Program-made: the position numbers and the translations under genes | In this document: positions 23,780 through 35,699 of the stretch, piece after piece | Numbering within the stretch: the first letter of the stretch is position 1 | Layout of the letters: the number at the start of each line of letters is the position of its first letter | Assembly (NCBI GenBank): GCA_946807835.1 | Contig: OX327697.1 | Span: forward strand, 17,184,001-17,248,000 | Direction of reading: 5' to 3' | From: Ailanthus altissimus | Lineage: Eukaryota > Streptophyta > Magnoliopsida > Sapindales > Simaroubaceae | Length of the DNA: 64,000 bases | Notes under the pieces: generated by a model | Databases searched by the model: none | The model's input: the letters and a program-made list of their open reading frames with translations, nothing else | What the model was told of the DNA's origin: nothing

Positions 23780-24497
23780 TGTTATGGTCTACCTCAGAAC
23801 CATAATTTAAGAGTTATAACATTGAGCAGAATACCTTTGATGTCCAGCGTAGGTTAGATAAGTCATCAAGAATAATCAGAATAAGTACGTCATCAGTGCT
23901 CTCGTTAAGGTTGAGCACCTCTTTTCAAACGAGGGTACTTATTCAAAAATCGATAATTAACTAATTACACCAAAAATATGTGTAACACTTAAATTTTGAG
24001 GGTTGAATGATAAAAAGGGAGATTTTTTTTATTGAATTTTTAAAGGAGGGACAATAAAAGTTTCTCTTTAGTTTTCGAACCTCATCATAAAGGAAAATAG
24101 TTCTAGGGTAACTTCAAAGACCCTTTTGAAGGAATGATTCTACTACAACCCTTTAAAAGATAGTGTATCTCAAAGGCTTATATAGATAAGAGGACAATCT
24201 ATTATGTACTCATTTTATATATTTTCCTTGTGCAAGTATTTAATAGTGGGTTAACAATGGGTTTATAGGCTCGGTACAATAGATGTAGGCTCTTATAAAG
24301 TTGAACCATTATAATATTGTCTTGTGAATGTTTACATGTTTTCCCTAAACTTCAATTAAGATTTGACATCTTGTATGAGGTCTCTGCGTGCTATCATCAT
24401 GCATCATAAAGCCCAAGAAAGGTAGGCCCAAAAATCTGTTTGCTCTATAAATTACAAAATTCACTCGTTGCTTAGGATAACTCAAAATTTGGGATCA
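23780..24497 (+). mobile_element. Gypsy-type 5' LTR (copy A)
   Basis: A sequence starting TGTTATGG and ending GGGATCA, directly followed by a TGGCGCC primer-binding site, so this is a 5' LTR in plus orientation. A related copy lies at 43245-44087; both share the TGGTCTACCTCA start and the GATTNGACATCT and CATCATGCATCA blocks near the end. The start is set by the first TG inside the region shared by both copies and may be some bases off. Lineage not proven; the antisense accessory ORF nearby suggests a Tat-type element. Confidence 0.6.
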
Positions 24498-24503
24498 ATA
24501 GTT

Positions 24504-24517
24504 TGGCGCCATCTATG
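24504..24517 (+). other. Primer-binding site of the Gypsy-type element
   Basis: TGGCGCCATCTATG follows LTR copy A after a short spacer. The first seven to eight bases match the 3' end of plant tRNA-Asp, a common primer for plant Gypsy elements. Confidence 0.55.
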
Positions 24518-24635
24518 AAAATAAATAAAAGACCATACCTTAAGGACATATGACAACTACCTGTCTAATCATGAAGACTCGAGGACTAAAAAGAATTAGC
24601 GGCAATGATGAAAAATAATGGGAACAAGAGAGAAC

Positions 24636-27430
24636 TGTAGTAACCAGTTTCCACAACGGTAAGAATAAATATTTTTATATGTATAAATATACGTATTTTA
24701 TTTGTATGTAAGCAATACTTGATTTATATATTGTTATTAGTAGTGTTTGTATAGGTTAAGGTCATACAATTAGCATTGGGTTTAATTGCAAGACTTTAGA
24801 TTTATTTTAGGGACCAAATTGTAATACCTTGAAAGTTTTAGGGGTAAATTTGTAAATATTAAAAATTAGCCACTTAGTATAAAAATACACTTTTAAAAAC
24901 CCTAATTCTCTCATTTTGGTCGAGCTACCCATTTTAAGAGAGAGAAGAGAGAAATAGAGGAGAGAGAAAGAGGAGAAGAAGAAGAAAAAGAAGAAGAAAT
25001 TGGAATTTTGAATTTCAAGAGGTATATCATACGTATTTCTCAATTTATTGGTATTAATTAAGTTAATTCCTTTAAGTTTTGATTTCTAAAAATATGTATA
25101 ATTGAGGATTTGTTGTGTATTTCGTAAGATCATATGAGAATTGATGATGATCTATAAGATAGTTTGATAAATTATGATGAATTGTGAAATTTCTGCTGGA
25201 TAACCTCTTGATCTAGGAATTTTATAAATTGTTGTGATTCGATTCTGGTTTTGAATTTTTAGTATATGAAATTAGACATGTTAATGATCATCTGAGACTT
25301 TGAATCGATTGAAAATTCTGGAAATTGAATTTATAGTGAATTTACCAAAATGACCCTGAAATTCTGGAAATTTCCTGTGTAAACAGTATAGTACAGTGAA
25401 AAATAATTTTTGTCCTATTGAATGATCTTCAAAAATTATGAATTTGTGGAATATGATAAGTTTATATGTATAATATGATATACTCGGAATTGAGAATTTA
25501 GATCAATGTGGTTGAAGTGTTATGAATTTTTAAAGTGTATCAGCTCATTGCAATATTTGATTAACAGATTTTTAAAGTTATAGAATAAAATAGTTTTAAA
25601 ATACTTTTGGCAGTGATTTGGAAGTGAAATATTTATCATGGACTGAGATATGTGTTAAGAGTAATAGTTTTATAATTTTTGAGTTAGTATATGATTTTAT
25701 AAAATTGGGAGATTGAATACTGTTCAGTAAGTATCTTGATCCTGTCAGGTTTGTAGTTTGGATTCGATGGTGTGTATGGAATGGATTGTGTAGGAAATTT
25801 GATATAATATTCATATATAAGAAGGATATATGAGTCAAGAATGGTATATTCTGATTTTGGAGTAATTGGACATCATTTGATGTATTAGAAATTTTTGTTA
25901 AGTGTAAGTGGTCAGAATGACAGGTTTTGAGAAACCAAATATTTAGACCAATTTGATGTGATAAATGCATTGTGTATAATATTGTAAGCTATTTAAATTA
26001 TTTTGTGTGAATTGTGAGGCTTATGAAAGGATTAATCTCCATTGATAGGTTAAGGAGATTTAAGCCTTGTAGCTGAAAGTGTTAAGAGGTAAGTATACTA
26101 GACTTACTACTGGAATCACAATAAACATAATAATTGTTTTGTATGATTTTGTAAATGGGGTTAAGAATATGTTTATGTTATGTCAAAGTATATTTTGATA
26201 TGAAATGTGAATATATGTTTCTGAATGTGAGCATTGACATTGAGCATGGACATACATGTGTTTTTGTAAGTGAGCTTTCAAAATAAGATGTGTTTAATAA
26301 AGAAAGCTTTTGAAGTGTAATATGTCCATGAGAAATATTTTGTATTTTGAGGGTACTTGAACTCACTGTTAACTTAGTAGGCATTTTATGTGATTTGTGG
26401 AGCCTTTATGTGTGGCCTTTCCTTCGGGATTGGTATATGTTATGTGTTCCGTATGTAGGGAGGATCCTATTGGTACCTAAAGGAAGTGTGAGTCATCACA
26501 TTCGTGTGGTGGCGTATTGGTACATGTGAGAGGACTCACCGATGATCAGGGTGAGGGTTTGGCTTTTACCTTCGGGCATAAGCGTTATATATGTGTGATT
26601 TAAAGACCTCACTTGTACTATTCCTCTCATACGGTATGTCACCTACGAGTGACATTTGGCTCATTATGTGATATGTGATATGTGATATGTAAGTCCTACT
26701 AAGTAGTAGTCGAGTAATGGTATTCCTATTATGTGTTTTGAAAGAATGTGTAAGCGCTTACATGATATGTGATTTGATAAGATTATGATTTTGATTGATC
26801 ACAGCATATCATACATATGCATTGTGTACATATATGTATTTGTATTTGATATATGCAAAATTAGTATGCTTACTGAGTTTTATACTCATTATAGTTTATG
26901 GTGATTTCAGGTAAATAAGGTACATGTGTGCTTAGCGGATTTGGCAAGGCTTCTGCTATTCCTTGGGTTCCCTAAGTTGCTAGGTTGTTGTGTGTTTCAT
27001 TTGGGGACACGTGGGATAGGATATTTGGTTTGTCCCTATTGAATAAATACTTATGTATTATTTCATTGTGTGTGGATTGGATTTGGTTTAAGTTTTATAA
27101 AGTGTGGTTATTGGATGATTTTAAGTAAGAATTTGCAATGGATATATTCTGGGCTCCCGGTAACAAAGTTGCTACTGGTGACGTAGTAGAGTGTTAATCT
27201 CTGAGAAAACTTTGCGTATCTCCGGTTTAATAATTGTCCCAGTCATAATTCAATTGCTATAATTCTGAAAGAAATTGAAATTAATGTTTAAATATTGTCA
27301 AGAGAAGTTTATATTTATATGTTAGGTTATGGTTGATTTTAGTGTTGAACTTACTAGCAACTTGCTAAGGATTTCTGTGTTGAATGTAAGTGATGTCGTG
27401 TGTCGGATCTTTTGGGTCTGGGGCGTGACA
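24636..27430 (+). mobile_element. 2.8-kb solo LTR, Ty3/gypsy chromovirus-like
   Basis: The 2,795-bp sequence begins TGTAGTAACC and ends GGGGCGTGACA. It is flanked by an exact 5-bp duplication AGAAC (24631-24635 and 27431-27435). The long LTR, its TGTARTAACC start, the GA-rich leader (24940-25000) and the GGGCGTGACA end resemble Tekay/Del-type chromoviruses; the lineage is an inference. No internal region is left. It interrupts the 5' leader of the Gypsy-type element that begins at 23780. Short ORFs on both strands inside it are not coding. Confidence 0.85.
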
Positions 27431-27435
27431 AGAAC

Positions 27436-30400
27436 CCTCAATCATAGTCAGAAGTTCACTATGGAGTATATGGAAAGACTCGACTACTGATGTGAAAGTC
27501 CAAACACGAGAAAACACTTCTAAAGGAACCAACGGATGCCATAAAACACCATATAATACCTTTAACTCATTGCTTAACAAATTCCCTATTTTTGCACTCT
27601 TCATTATAATGGCTACTTATGAGCGCTCGAATTTTGTCCAATTAGTCCATATAGTAGTAATCCTCTTCTCTTTCATGAATGCTGGCGTTATTTCTTAGAA
27701 TGAACAATCAAAGAGCCAAAGAGTATGAGGCGAGGCCCTTATAACCCATTTGTTCAGTAGAAAAGTCGAAGGGTACGAGCAAGGTCTTATAACCCCATCG
27801 ATTAAACAAAGAATCAAATGGTACGATTCAAGGCCCTTATGACCCCTTTGATCAGAAGAGCCAAAAGGTATAAGGAGAGGCCTATATAACCCCTTTAGTT
27901 AAAAGAGTTAACAGGTATATAGTGAAGACCTTATGGTCCATTTGATAAGAAGAGTCAAAGGATATGAGGCAAGGCTCTTATGATTCCTTCTGTTACTTTA
28001 AGAACCTAAGTAAGGGGTGAGGTCTTTATGACACCCTTGGTCAACACAAGGGCCAAAAAGTATAGGACAAGATCCTTATGACCCCCTTTATTGATAAAAC
28101 AAAAAATGGTACAGGGTGAGGCTCCTGTAACTCCTTTGGTAAGAGGAGTCAAAGAGTATAGAGCGATGCCCTTATGACTAATTTGGTCAGCAAAAGAGTC
28201 GAGGAATATGAGACATGGTCCTTATTCTTAGGTACGGTGTTTCGGTTATAAATCGTATTGGTGTGTGTATGCATGTGCGTGTGTCTATTGTTCATAAATA
28301 CGTATACATGCATCTCATACATAATATACGCAACGGAAGCTGAAAATCTAATTTCCTAAACAATGAATATAATAAATTTTATATTTCATTACATTAATAA
28401 AATTAAATAAATATTAATCACATTAATACTAAAATTAAGAATAATCACCTTATAAGCCTTCAGAACGGTTCAAGCTGGAGTACCACTTAAAATGAATCCA
28501 TTGGTAATTTTAGGACTCAATAAGGTGAGCTTGAGTGTTAAAATAATAGCCTTAATTTCAACACTTGTTTAACACTTAAAACTAAAATTAACTCTTAATC
28601 TCTTAGTTTAACACTTAAACTATATCTTAAGCTAAACTCTTTAATTTAAAAAATTTATTTTAAAGGGTAAAAATTGTTTCTCTTACTTTGTTTAAAACTT
28701 TAAACAACAAAACAACCATTGGATAGCTTCAATGGTGGGTTGGCAATTTAGAAAAGAGAACGAATATAATTGGAACTTGAAAAAAAGCAACAACCTTTGC
28801 TCTAATTTCCCTACCTCTTTGGTTGCCGTCCTTCTAAAGCCCTTATTTAGCCAAAATTCATCAAAATGAATTCAATTGCTTATCTTTGGCTTAATGGCCG
28901 GCCAATTTATACCCATTTACCAAATAAAATATGTTATATTATATCTCATTCATGCTTAGCCATTAAGGAATGTATATTTTAAGTAAAATAAACAAAACCA
29001 TTTTGTACACTTGATTGGTTAATGGCTGGCCACTTGTAATTATTAAAATTAAATAATTTTTAAAACATTTGCTTAAAGCAACTTTTGTTTTCATTTCCCT
29101 TTAATTTGAATTTTTCTTTAATTTAGATTTAAGTTGAATTTAACATTTAATTTTAACTTAATCTCAAATTTCTTAACAATTAAGAAAGTAAAATATCTCA
29201 ATTATTTAATAATTAAATAATTAATTAAAAAAATTATCTTTAAGCCATTACTTAGTTACCAAGTTAACCTAAAGTGGGTTACATCTAACCATACACTTGA
29301 GTCAAATTAATCGAAGGCTCACAATACGTCACGTGTCAATATTTAATTGGTCAATAAAAATTATTAATTAATTAATATACTTAACACTTAAGTCTTGATA
29401 GGCGCGCATCCCGAGAGATCCCGAAACAATGTTTAGTTTTGTTAAAAATTAATGAATTAAACTATTCAATTCAGTATGCTACCCTGGTGTATAATAAGTA
29501 CACTTCATATTACTAGACTCCCTAAGTCTACACCCGATTTGTCAAAGGAAGCTATTCTATGAATCCGTGATCGATGCCTCCCACACACATCGTGAATATT
29601 ACAAATTTACGTGTTAAATCATACAAATTAAGGTCATAGTACATCCGTATAATCCTTCTGTCACCTATATCGTAGAAGAGCAGAGATATAGATCAACACC
29701 ATCAAATTCCCATATGCTTATTCATGCACTTATCTCTAGATTTATATTTCATAAAACAATATCCACAAAGTTCTTTGTGATATTATTTAACCCTACAAAA
29801 AACTTTTTTCCAAGATTTATACTTTTGGCTAAAAGATTTCATGAAATACAATTTTATAGTATTAGGATATACAACTCCTTATACACACAGGACTCTATGA
29901 GCATCGGACTATACCTAATGACAAGTAGCAGTCAGACATGAAAGGTCTTTGACATTCATGGAACTAAAGTATAATGGATCCTCACAAGCCCATCGTGGTG
30001 CTCAGGCCAAAGGATCACGAATACTACTTAACTCAAGAGGACATTCCATTGACGATTTCATAGGATATCTATTAGGGTTCTCATGAGTCTGTTCAGTATC
30101 CAGCTCTGATTGAATACTCACATGCCTATACAAGCTTTAAACTTATAGTCAACAAAGGACAACCATATGTATCCTATAAATATAAACATACACTGATCTA
30201 TATAAAAGGGATCCACTGATAGACTTGCATTAATGAAAATAGATTAGGAACATAGTGTTTGAGAATATACTTGCATAATAACATTTCTTAGCACCTATTA
30301 CAACTCTTTACAATTATGTTATTACTAGTACACCATCAGGTCTTTGTCCCGTTTTAGACAAGGCTCTAATTCCTTGGATATGACTGACTCTTATAACTTG

Positions 30401-31057
30401 CTAACTCTTAGCATTTATAACTCTTAGCTATTCTAACTTTTAACTTTTTTAGACCAGATTTGAACTCCTTTAAATCATACAATGTCTGTAACATTACAAG
30501 CATTATACCATATCTGTTTAATATAAATGATTATATTTGAAATGTTTATTTTATAAATATTAACAAATAATATTCACATAATATTAAAATGACACGTAAG
30601 CACCAGCTTTAACACTTATGACTCCTTAAGTTGATCAAAGAGCTAAAGGGTAGAGGCAAGCCTCTTGTGACCTTTTTTGTTAGAAGAGCTAAAAGGTACA
30701 AAGTAAAGCTCCTATGACCCTTTTGGTTATCAAACAAGCTTTAGGGCACGTGGTAAAGCCTATGACTCCTTTAGTTGATCAAAAAACTAAAAGGCGTGGG
30801 GAGGCCTCTTTGACCTCTTTGGTCAGAAGAGCCAAATGGCACGGGGTGAGGCCATTATGACCACTTTGATTGGAAAAAGAGCTTACGAGTATGGGATAAG
30901 GCCTCTATAACCTCATTGCTTGATAAAAAAAAAACCAATGGATATAGGACAAGGCTCTCGTGAATCCTTTAGTCATGATAGTCAAAGGGTTCATAGCAAG
31001 GCTATTATGACTACTTAGTCAATAGAAAAGCCAAAAGATATAAGACGAGGTCCCTAT
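27436..31057. repeat. Internal tandem array of ~50-bp units, split by a solo LTR
   Basis: After a short leader (27436-27700), degenerate units of about 45-60 bp repeat about eleven times to 28225, then resume at 30615-31057 for about eight more. Each unit has the pattern AAGAGYCAAARRGTAT, then a GAGGCCCTTATGACC-like part, then YYTTTGRTCAG. The array belongs to the interior of the Gypsy-type element. Similar subrepeats in untranslated parts of plant Gypsy elements are known to seed satellites. The Copia solo LTR at 28226-30614 inserted within one unit. Confidence 0.75.
28226..30614 (-). mobile_element. Solo Copia LTR
   Basis: A 2,389-bp LTR on the minus strand that begins TGTTAAAGCTGGTGCTTACG at 30614. 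It is flanked by the 5-bp duplication CTTAT (28221-28225 and 30615-30619). The flanks rejoin a single tandem-repeat unit, which fixes both ends well. It is the same family as the other long Copia LTRs in the window. Confidence 0.87.
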
Positions 31058-31131
31058 TGTGAGTGATTTTAAACCTATGGTATATATATGTGGGTTTGTG
31101 TTTATCATTCAAATATAGCATACGTATCACA

Positions 31132-33471
31132 TGTTAGGATTTGTGATTACGTGCCATCCCTTTTATGTATAAATATTTGCTTTATGTTTATACTATTATT
31201 ATTTCAATATATCACTAATATATATATATATATATATGGTAAGATGCTTGTAACGTTTTAGATATTTTATGATTTAAAAGAGCTCAGATCTGATCTAAAA
31301 GAGTTTTGATCAATCTAAGAGTTAGAAACGCTGAAAGTTATAAATGCGAAAAGTTAGCACTGATAAGAGTTATCAGGTTATAAGAGTTAGCGAAATCTAA
31401 AGAGTTAGAGCCTTATCTAAAATGGGACAAAGACCTAAGAATATATTAGTAATGACAGTTGCAAAAACATTGCAAACGGTGCTAGGAAATGTTGTTATGC
31501 AAATATATTCTTAAACTTAATGTTCTTGATCTATCTTCACTAATGCGGGTCTGTCAGTGAAGATCTTATTATATATAGATCGGTGTATATCTATATCTGG
31601 ATGGTCTAGATGGTTAGTCTTAACAGACCATGAGTTTAGTGGAAGCTCGTATAGAGATACAAGTATTCAGTAAGGATTGAATATTAAACAGACTCACAAA
31701 GATCTCCAATAGACATCCCATAAAGTCGTCAAGAAGGATCTTTCGAGTTGAGTAGTATTCGTGGTCGTTAGACCTGAGTGCCACGGTAGATTTGTGAGTG
31801 ATCCACCATACTTTGGTTCTACATATGTCAGATACCTTTCATGGTCTGACCACTGGGTGTCGCTGGGTATGGTCCGATGCTCATAGAGTCCGGTGTGCAT
31901 AGATATGGGATCCATCAGCTCATTAGGGTGAGTAAAATATCGTGAAGCTCCAAAATTGTATTTCAGAAAGTCTTATGGCCATAAGCAGAAATACCCAAAA
32001 AAATTAGTTTTATCCTCGGGGTAAATAATATCGTAAAAGTGTTTACGGATATTATTTATTGAGATACAAATTTAAAGATAAGTTTATAGTTGAGTATGTG
32101 GAGACTTGACGGTGTTGATCTATATCTCTGCTTTTCTAGGATATCTATGATGGAAGAATTATACAAATATGTTATGACCTAAACTTGTATGGTCTAATGC
32201 GCCATTTTGTAATATCCGTAACATATGTGTGGGACATTGTTTACAGACATATGGACAAGTTCCACATGGTGAACCGGGCATGGACCTAGAGAGTCTCACA
32301 ATATGAAGTGTACTCGTTGTGCACCGGGTCAGTGTATTAGATTGAATAATTAATCTAAGAAGTTTCAGAAAAGTGAAAATATTTTTCAAGGTTCCTTATG
32401 TTATGCACTTGTCAATACTTAAATGTAAAATACATTTTTAGTTTGCAAGAGTTGTTAACCAATAAGAAATTGACAGGTGACACAATCTTGCTCCATAAAT
32501 GATTTACCATATATTTACTTATTTACCTTACTTAGTAAATACAAATAAGGTAAATGTCTTTATTCAAAAATAGTTTTGAATTATTAATAATCTATTTATT
32601 AATGAATTATTATTATTAATTGAAATAAGTGACAAACATCATTTTGTAATGGAGTAAGCACTTGTTATTAATAATATCAATTGTTGACCACTTAAAAATA
32701 GTTAAGTGGTGCACTTGTGAAGTGATGTAACCACTTAACATAGTTTAATTGTCATTAACTCTTTAACAATTGATTCATACGGATGAATCAATTTGTTAGG
32801 TGCATTTACATGTTTTATTATTGAGCGAATAGCAAACAAAGATAAGTGGTGGTAGAGCACTAAGTGAAGCCATCATTTTACACTAAACCAAAATTGAAAG
32901 AGTTTAATTTTTTAGAGAGCAAGAGTATAGAATTCAACAATTGTGAGAAGAGAGTTAAGAGAATTTGCTAAGCCATTTTTTAAAGTGTTGAGAGAGTTTA
33001 CAAAAGCTTACAAAAGTTCATAACAAAGAGTTGTAAGGGAACAAAAGAAAAACACTCAATTCTTCTCATCTCTTGTAACAAATAATTCATAAGGACTAAA
33101 TTGTTTTAAGTGTTAAAACACCCATTGCTGAAAATTCGTGGCCGCTATTCTAGCTTCACAATCTCACTCATTTCAGTTGTGAACTAGAATTATGCAACGG
33201 GATACTTCTAAGTGAGCTCAACAAATTGAAGCTTAGAGTTCTTGAAGAATTGTAAAGCTACCTTCAAAACCGGGTAGGTTATTTACTTACAATTCATTTT
33301 ATATCATACATATGAAAATATATATGAGATATATATGTGCTTGAATGAACATACATGAAAATATATGCTTGAGTATGCAATATTGTTTATAACATGTATG
33401 AATACTTCTGTAGCACATTTATAATTTTTAAAATTATACGTATCTCTACACATCATACACTAGATCCAATA
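31132..33471 (+). mobile_element. Solo Copia LTR nested in a sister LTR
   Basis: A 2,340-bp LTR beginning TGTTAGGATTTGTG and ending GATCCAATA. It is flanked by the 5-bp duplication TCACA (31127-31131 and 33472-33476). It lies in the opposite orientation inside the 3' LTR of the Copia element at 31058-38925, so the two related LTRs form a large inverted pair. An AT microsatellite lies near 31200-31220. Confidence 0.85.
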
Positions 33472-35699
33472 TCACATACATACATGCGCAGCGGATGAGC
33501 GGAATACAAATTTCATAATGATAAACACAAATAAACTTTACATGTTATCTCATATATATAAAATATTTCAAGATTGAGAAATAGTACATTATCAAGCCTT
33601 TGGTATTTGGTCGAACCAGAGTACTAGTCTTGAAGCAATTCGTTCACAATTCTAGTTCCTCAACACGGTGGGCTTTATGAAGCTAGAATAGTAGCTTTTC
33701 CAGTAAAGGATTCAACTCTTAAATCCTTGTTTCTACTTTGTAGTATGGGTGACAAAGAAAAAATTAGAAGAGGAAAATTAAAAGAGTTGTGTTTTTGTGC
33801 TCTCAACACTTGAGAGAATTTTCTAACACTTAGCAAAATTTACTTCTCTTACTTTCCTTAACCTCTTGCACGAATTTTTGATAATTAATTGAGCAAATAA
33901 TTGTTTTTTTATTTTTTATTATTTTCTCACCTAATGACATCCATTATATTTGCCATTAGTGTTTTATTTATTATTATCTTTTATTTTCTCACCTAATGGC
34001 ATCCATTATATTTTCTATTAGTTTTTTTTTAATTAGTATTTACAATAAACAAAATAAAAACAAAACAAAATAGAAAATTATTTAAATGAACTTGGCCTTA
34101 ATCTAGGTCAAATGAGAAAATATTTTCTCATTATTAAGAAACATCTTGAGACCTACCATTAACAAATGTCACCCATTTATATTTATCATTTTATTTAATA
34201 AATATTAAACAAATAATTTAATCATATTAAATCATGGTAGAAACACATACCAATTTAAATAAAAGATTACTTATTTGATTTTAATTTAAATAATAATACC
34301 ATATATTATTATTATTTTATTCAATAAACATTTTAATGAATAAAATAATGATATTATTTGTCCAACAAATAAGGTCATTTTGGTAATTTTTAAATCAAAC
34401 AATAATTAGCCCACATGTGCCATGTGTTAACATTCCATTGGTCAACAACTAATTGTTAACTAATTGATGTACTTAACTTTTAAGTCTTGACACATGCACG
34501 ACCAGAGGGAAACCGAAGTAAATGTCTAGTCTGCTGAAATTTTTTAGATCGAACTATTCAATTCGGTACACTACCCCAGTGCACAACGAGTACACTTCAT
34601 ATTGTGGGACTCTCTAGGTCCACTCTCGATTTATCAAACAAAACTATTCTGTGAGTCCGAGATCGATGCCCCACGCACACGTCACAGATATAACAAATCA
34701 GTGCAGTAGACCATACAAGTTGAGGTCATAGCGCATACATATAATCCTTTCGCCAATCATATCCTAGAAGAGCAAGGATATAGATCATTACCGTCAAATC
34801 CCTATGTGCTTATCTATGAACTTATCTCCAGACACGTATTTTAATAAACAATACATACAAACACTTTTGTAATATTTTTTAACCTTGTAGAAAACTCTTT
34901 TCCTAGGTTTGTTGCTTATGGCCATAAGACTTTCTAAGTTACAGTCTCTGAGCATCTGGATATATATAACTCATCCATGTGAGCTTATGGATTCCATACC
35001 CAGCGACACCCAGTGGTCACACCATGAAAGGTCTGTGACATACGTGAAACCAAAGTATGATGGATCACTTACAAGCCCACCGTAGTACTCAGGTCAAAGG
35101 ACCACGTATACTACTCAACTCGAGAGGACCTTCCATTGACGGCTTGATGGGATATCTATTAGGGCCTCGTTGAGTTTGTTCATTATTCAGTCCTCACTAA
35201 GCCCATTGTCAGTTAAGAACAACCATCTAGACTATCTAGGTATAGTATACACTAGACTATGTAAAAGGATTCCACTGTCAGACCTGCATCGGTGAATTAA
35301 GACCAGGAATATATAATTTAAGAATAGACTTACATAATAACATTTCTTAGCACCTATTACAACTCTTGCAACTATGTTATTACTAATGTATTCTCAGGTC
35401 TTTATACCGTTACAGACAAGATTCTAACTCTTAGACTTCACTGATCAATATAACATGCTAACTCTTTAGCATTTATAGTTTTCAGTGATGCTAACTCTTG
35501 GCATTGATCTAAACTTCATTAGACCAAATCTGAACTCCTTCAGATTATATAATGTCTGTAGCATCACAGGCATTGAACCATTTAATAATAATAATTAGTG
35601 ATTTAACAAATAATATATTATATAAATATTATAAAATAAAATATTCATACAATAATGGGATGGCATGTGAGCACAAATCCCAATAAACTCCTACTTATT

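Noticed and set aside
25596..25970. 124-codon minus-strand ORF
   Set aside because: It lies wholly inside the solo LTR 24636-27430 and has no recognisable domain.
27700..28225. CRISPR-like array of short repeats
   Set aside because: Units are contiguous and degenerate with no constant repeat/variable spacer pattern, and the context is a plant retroelement.
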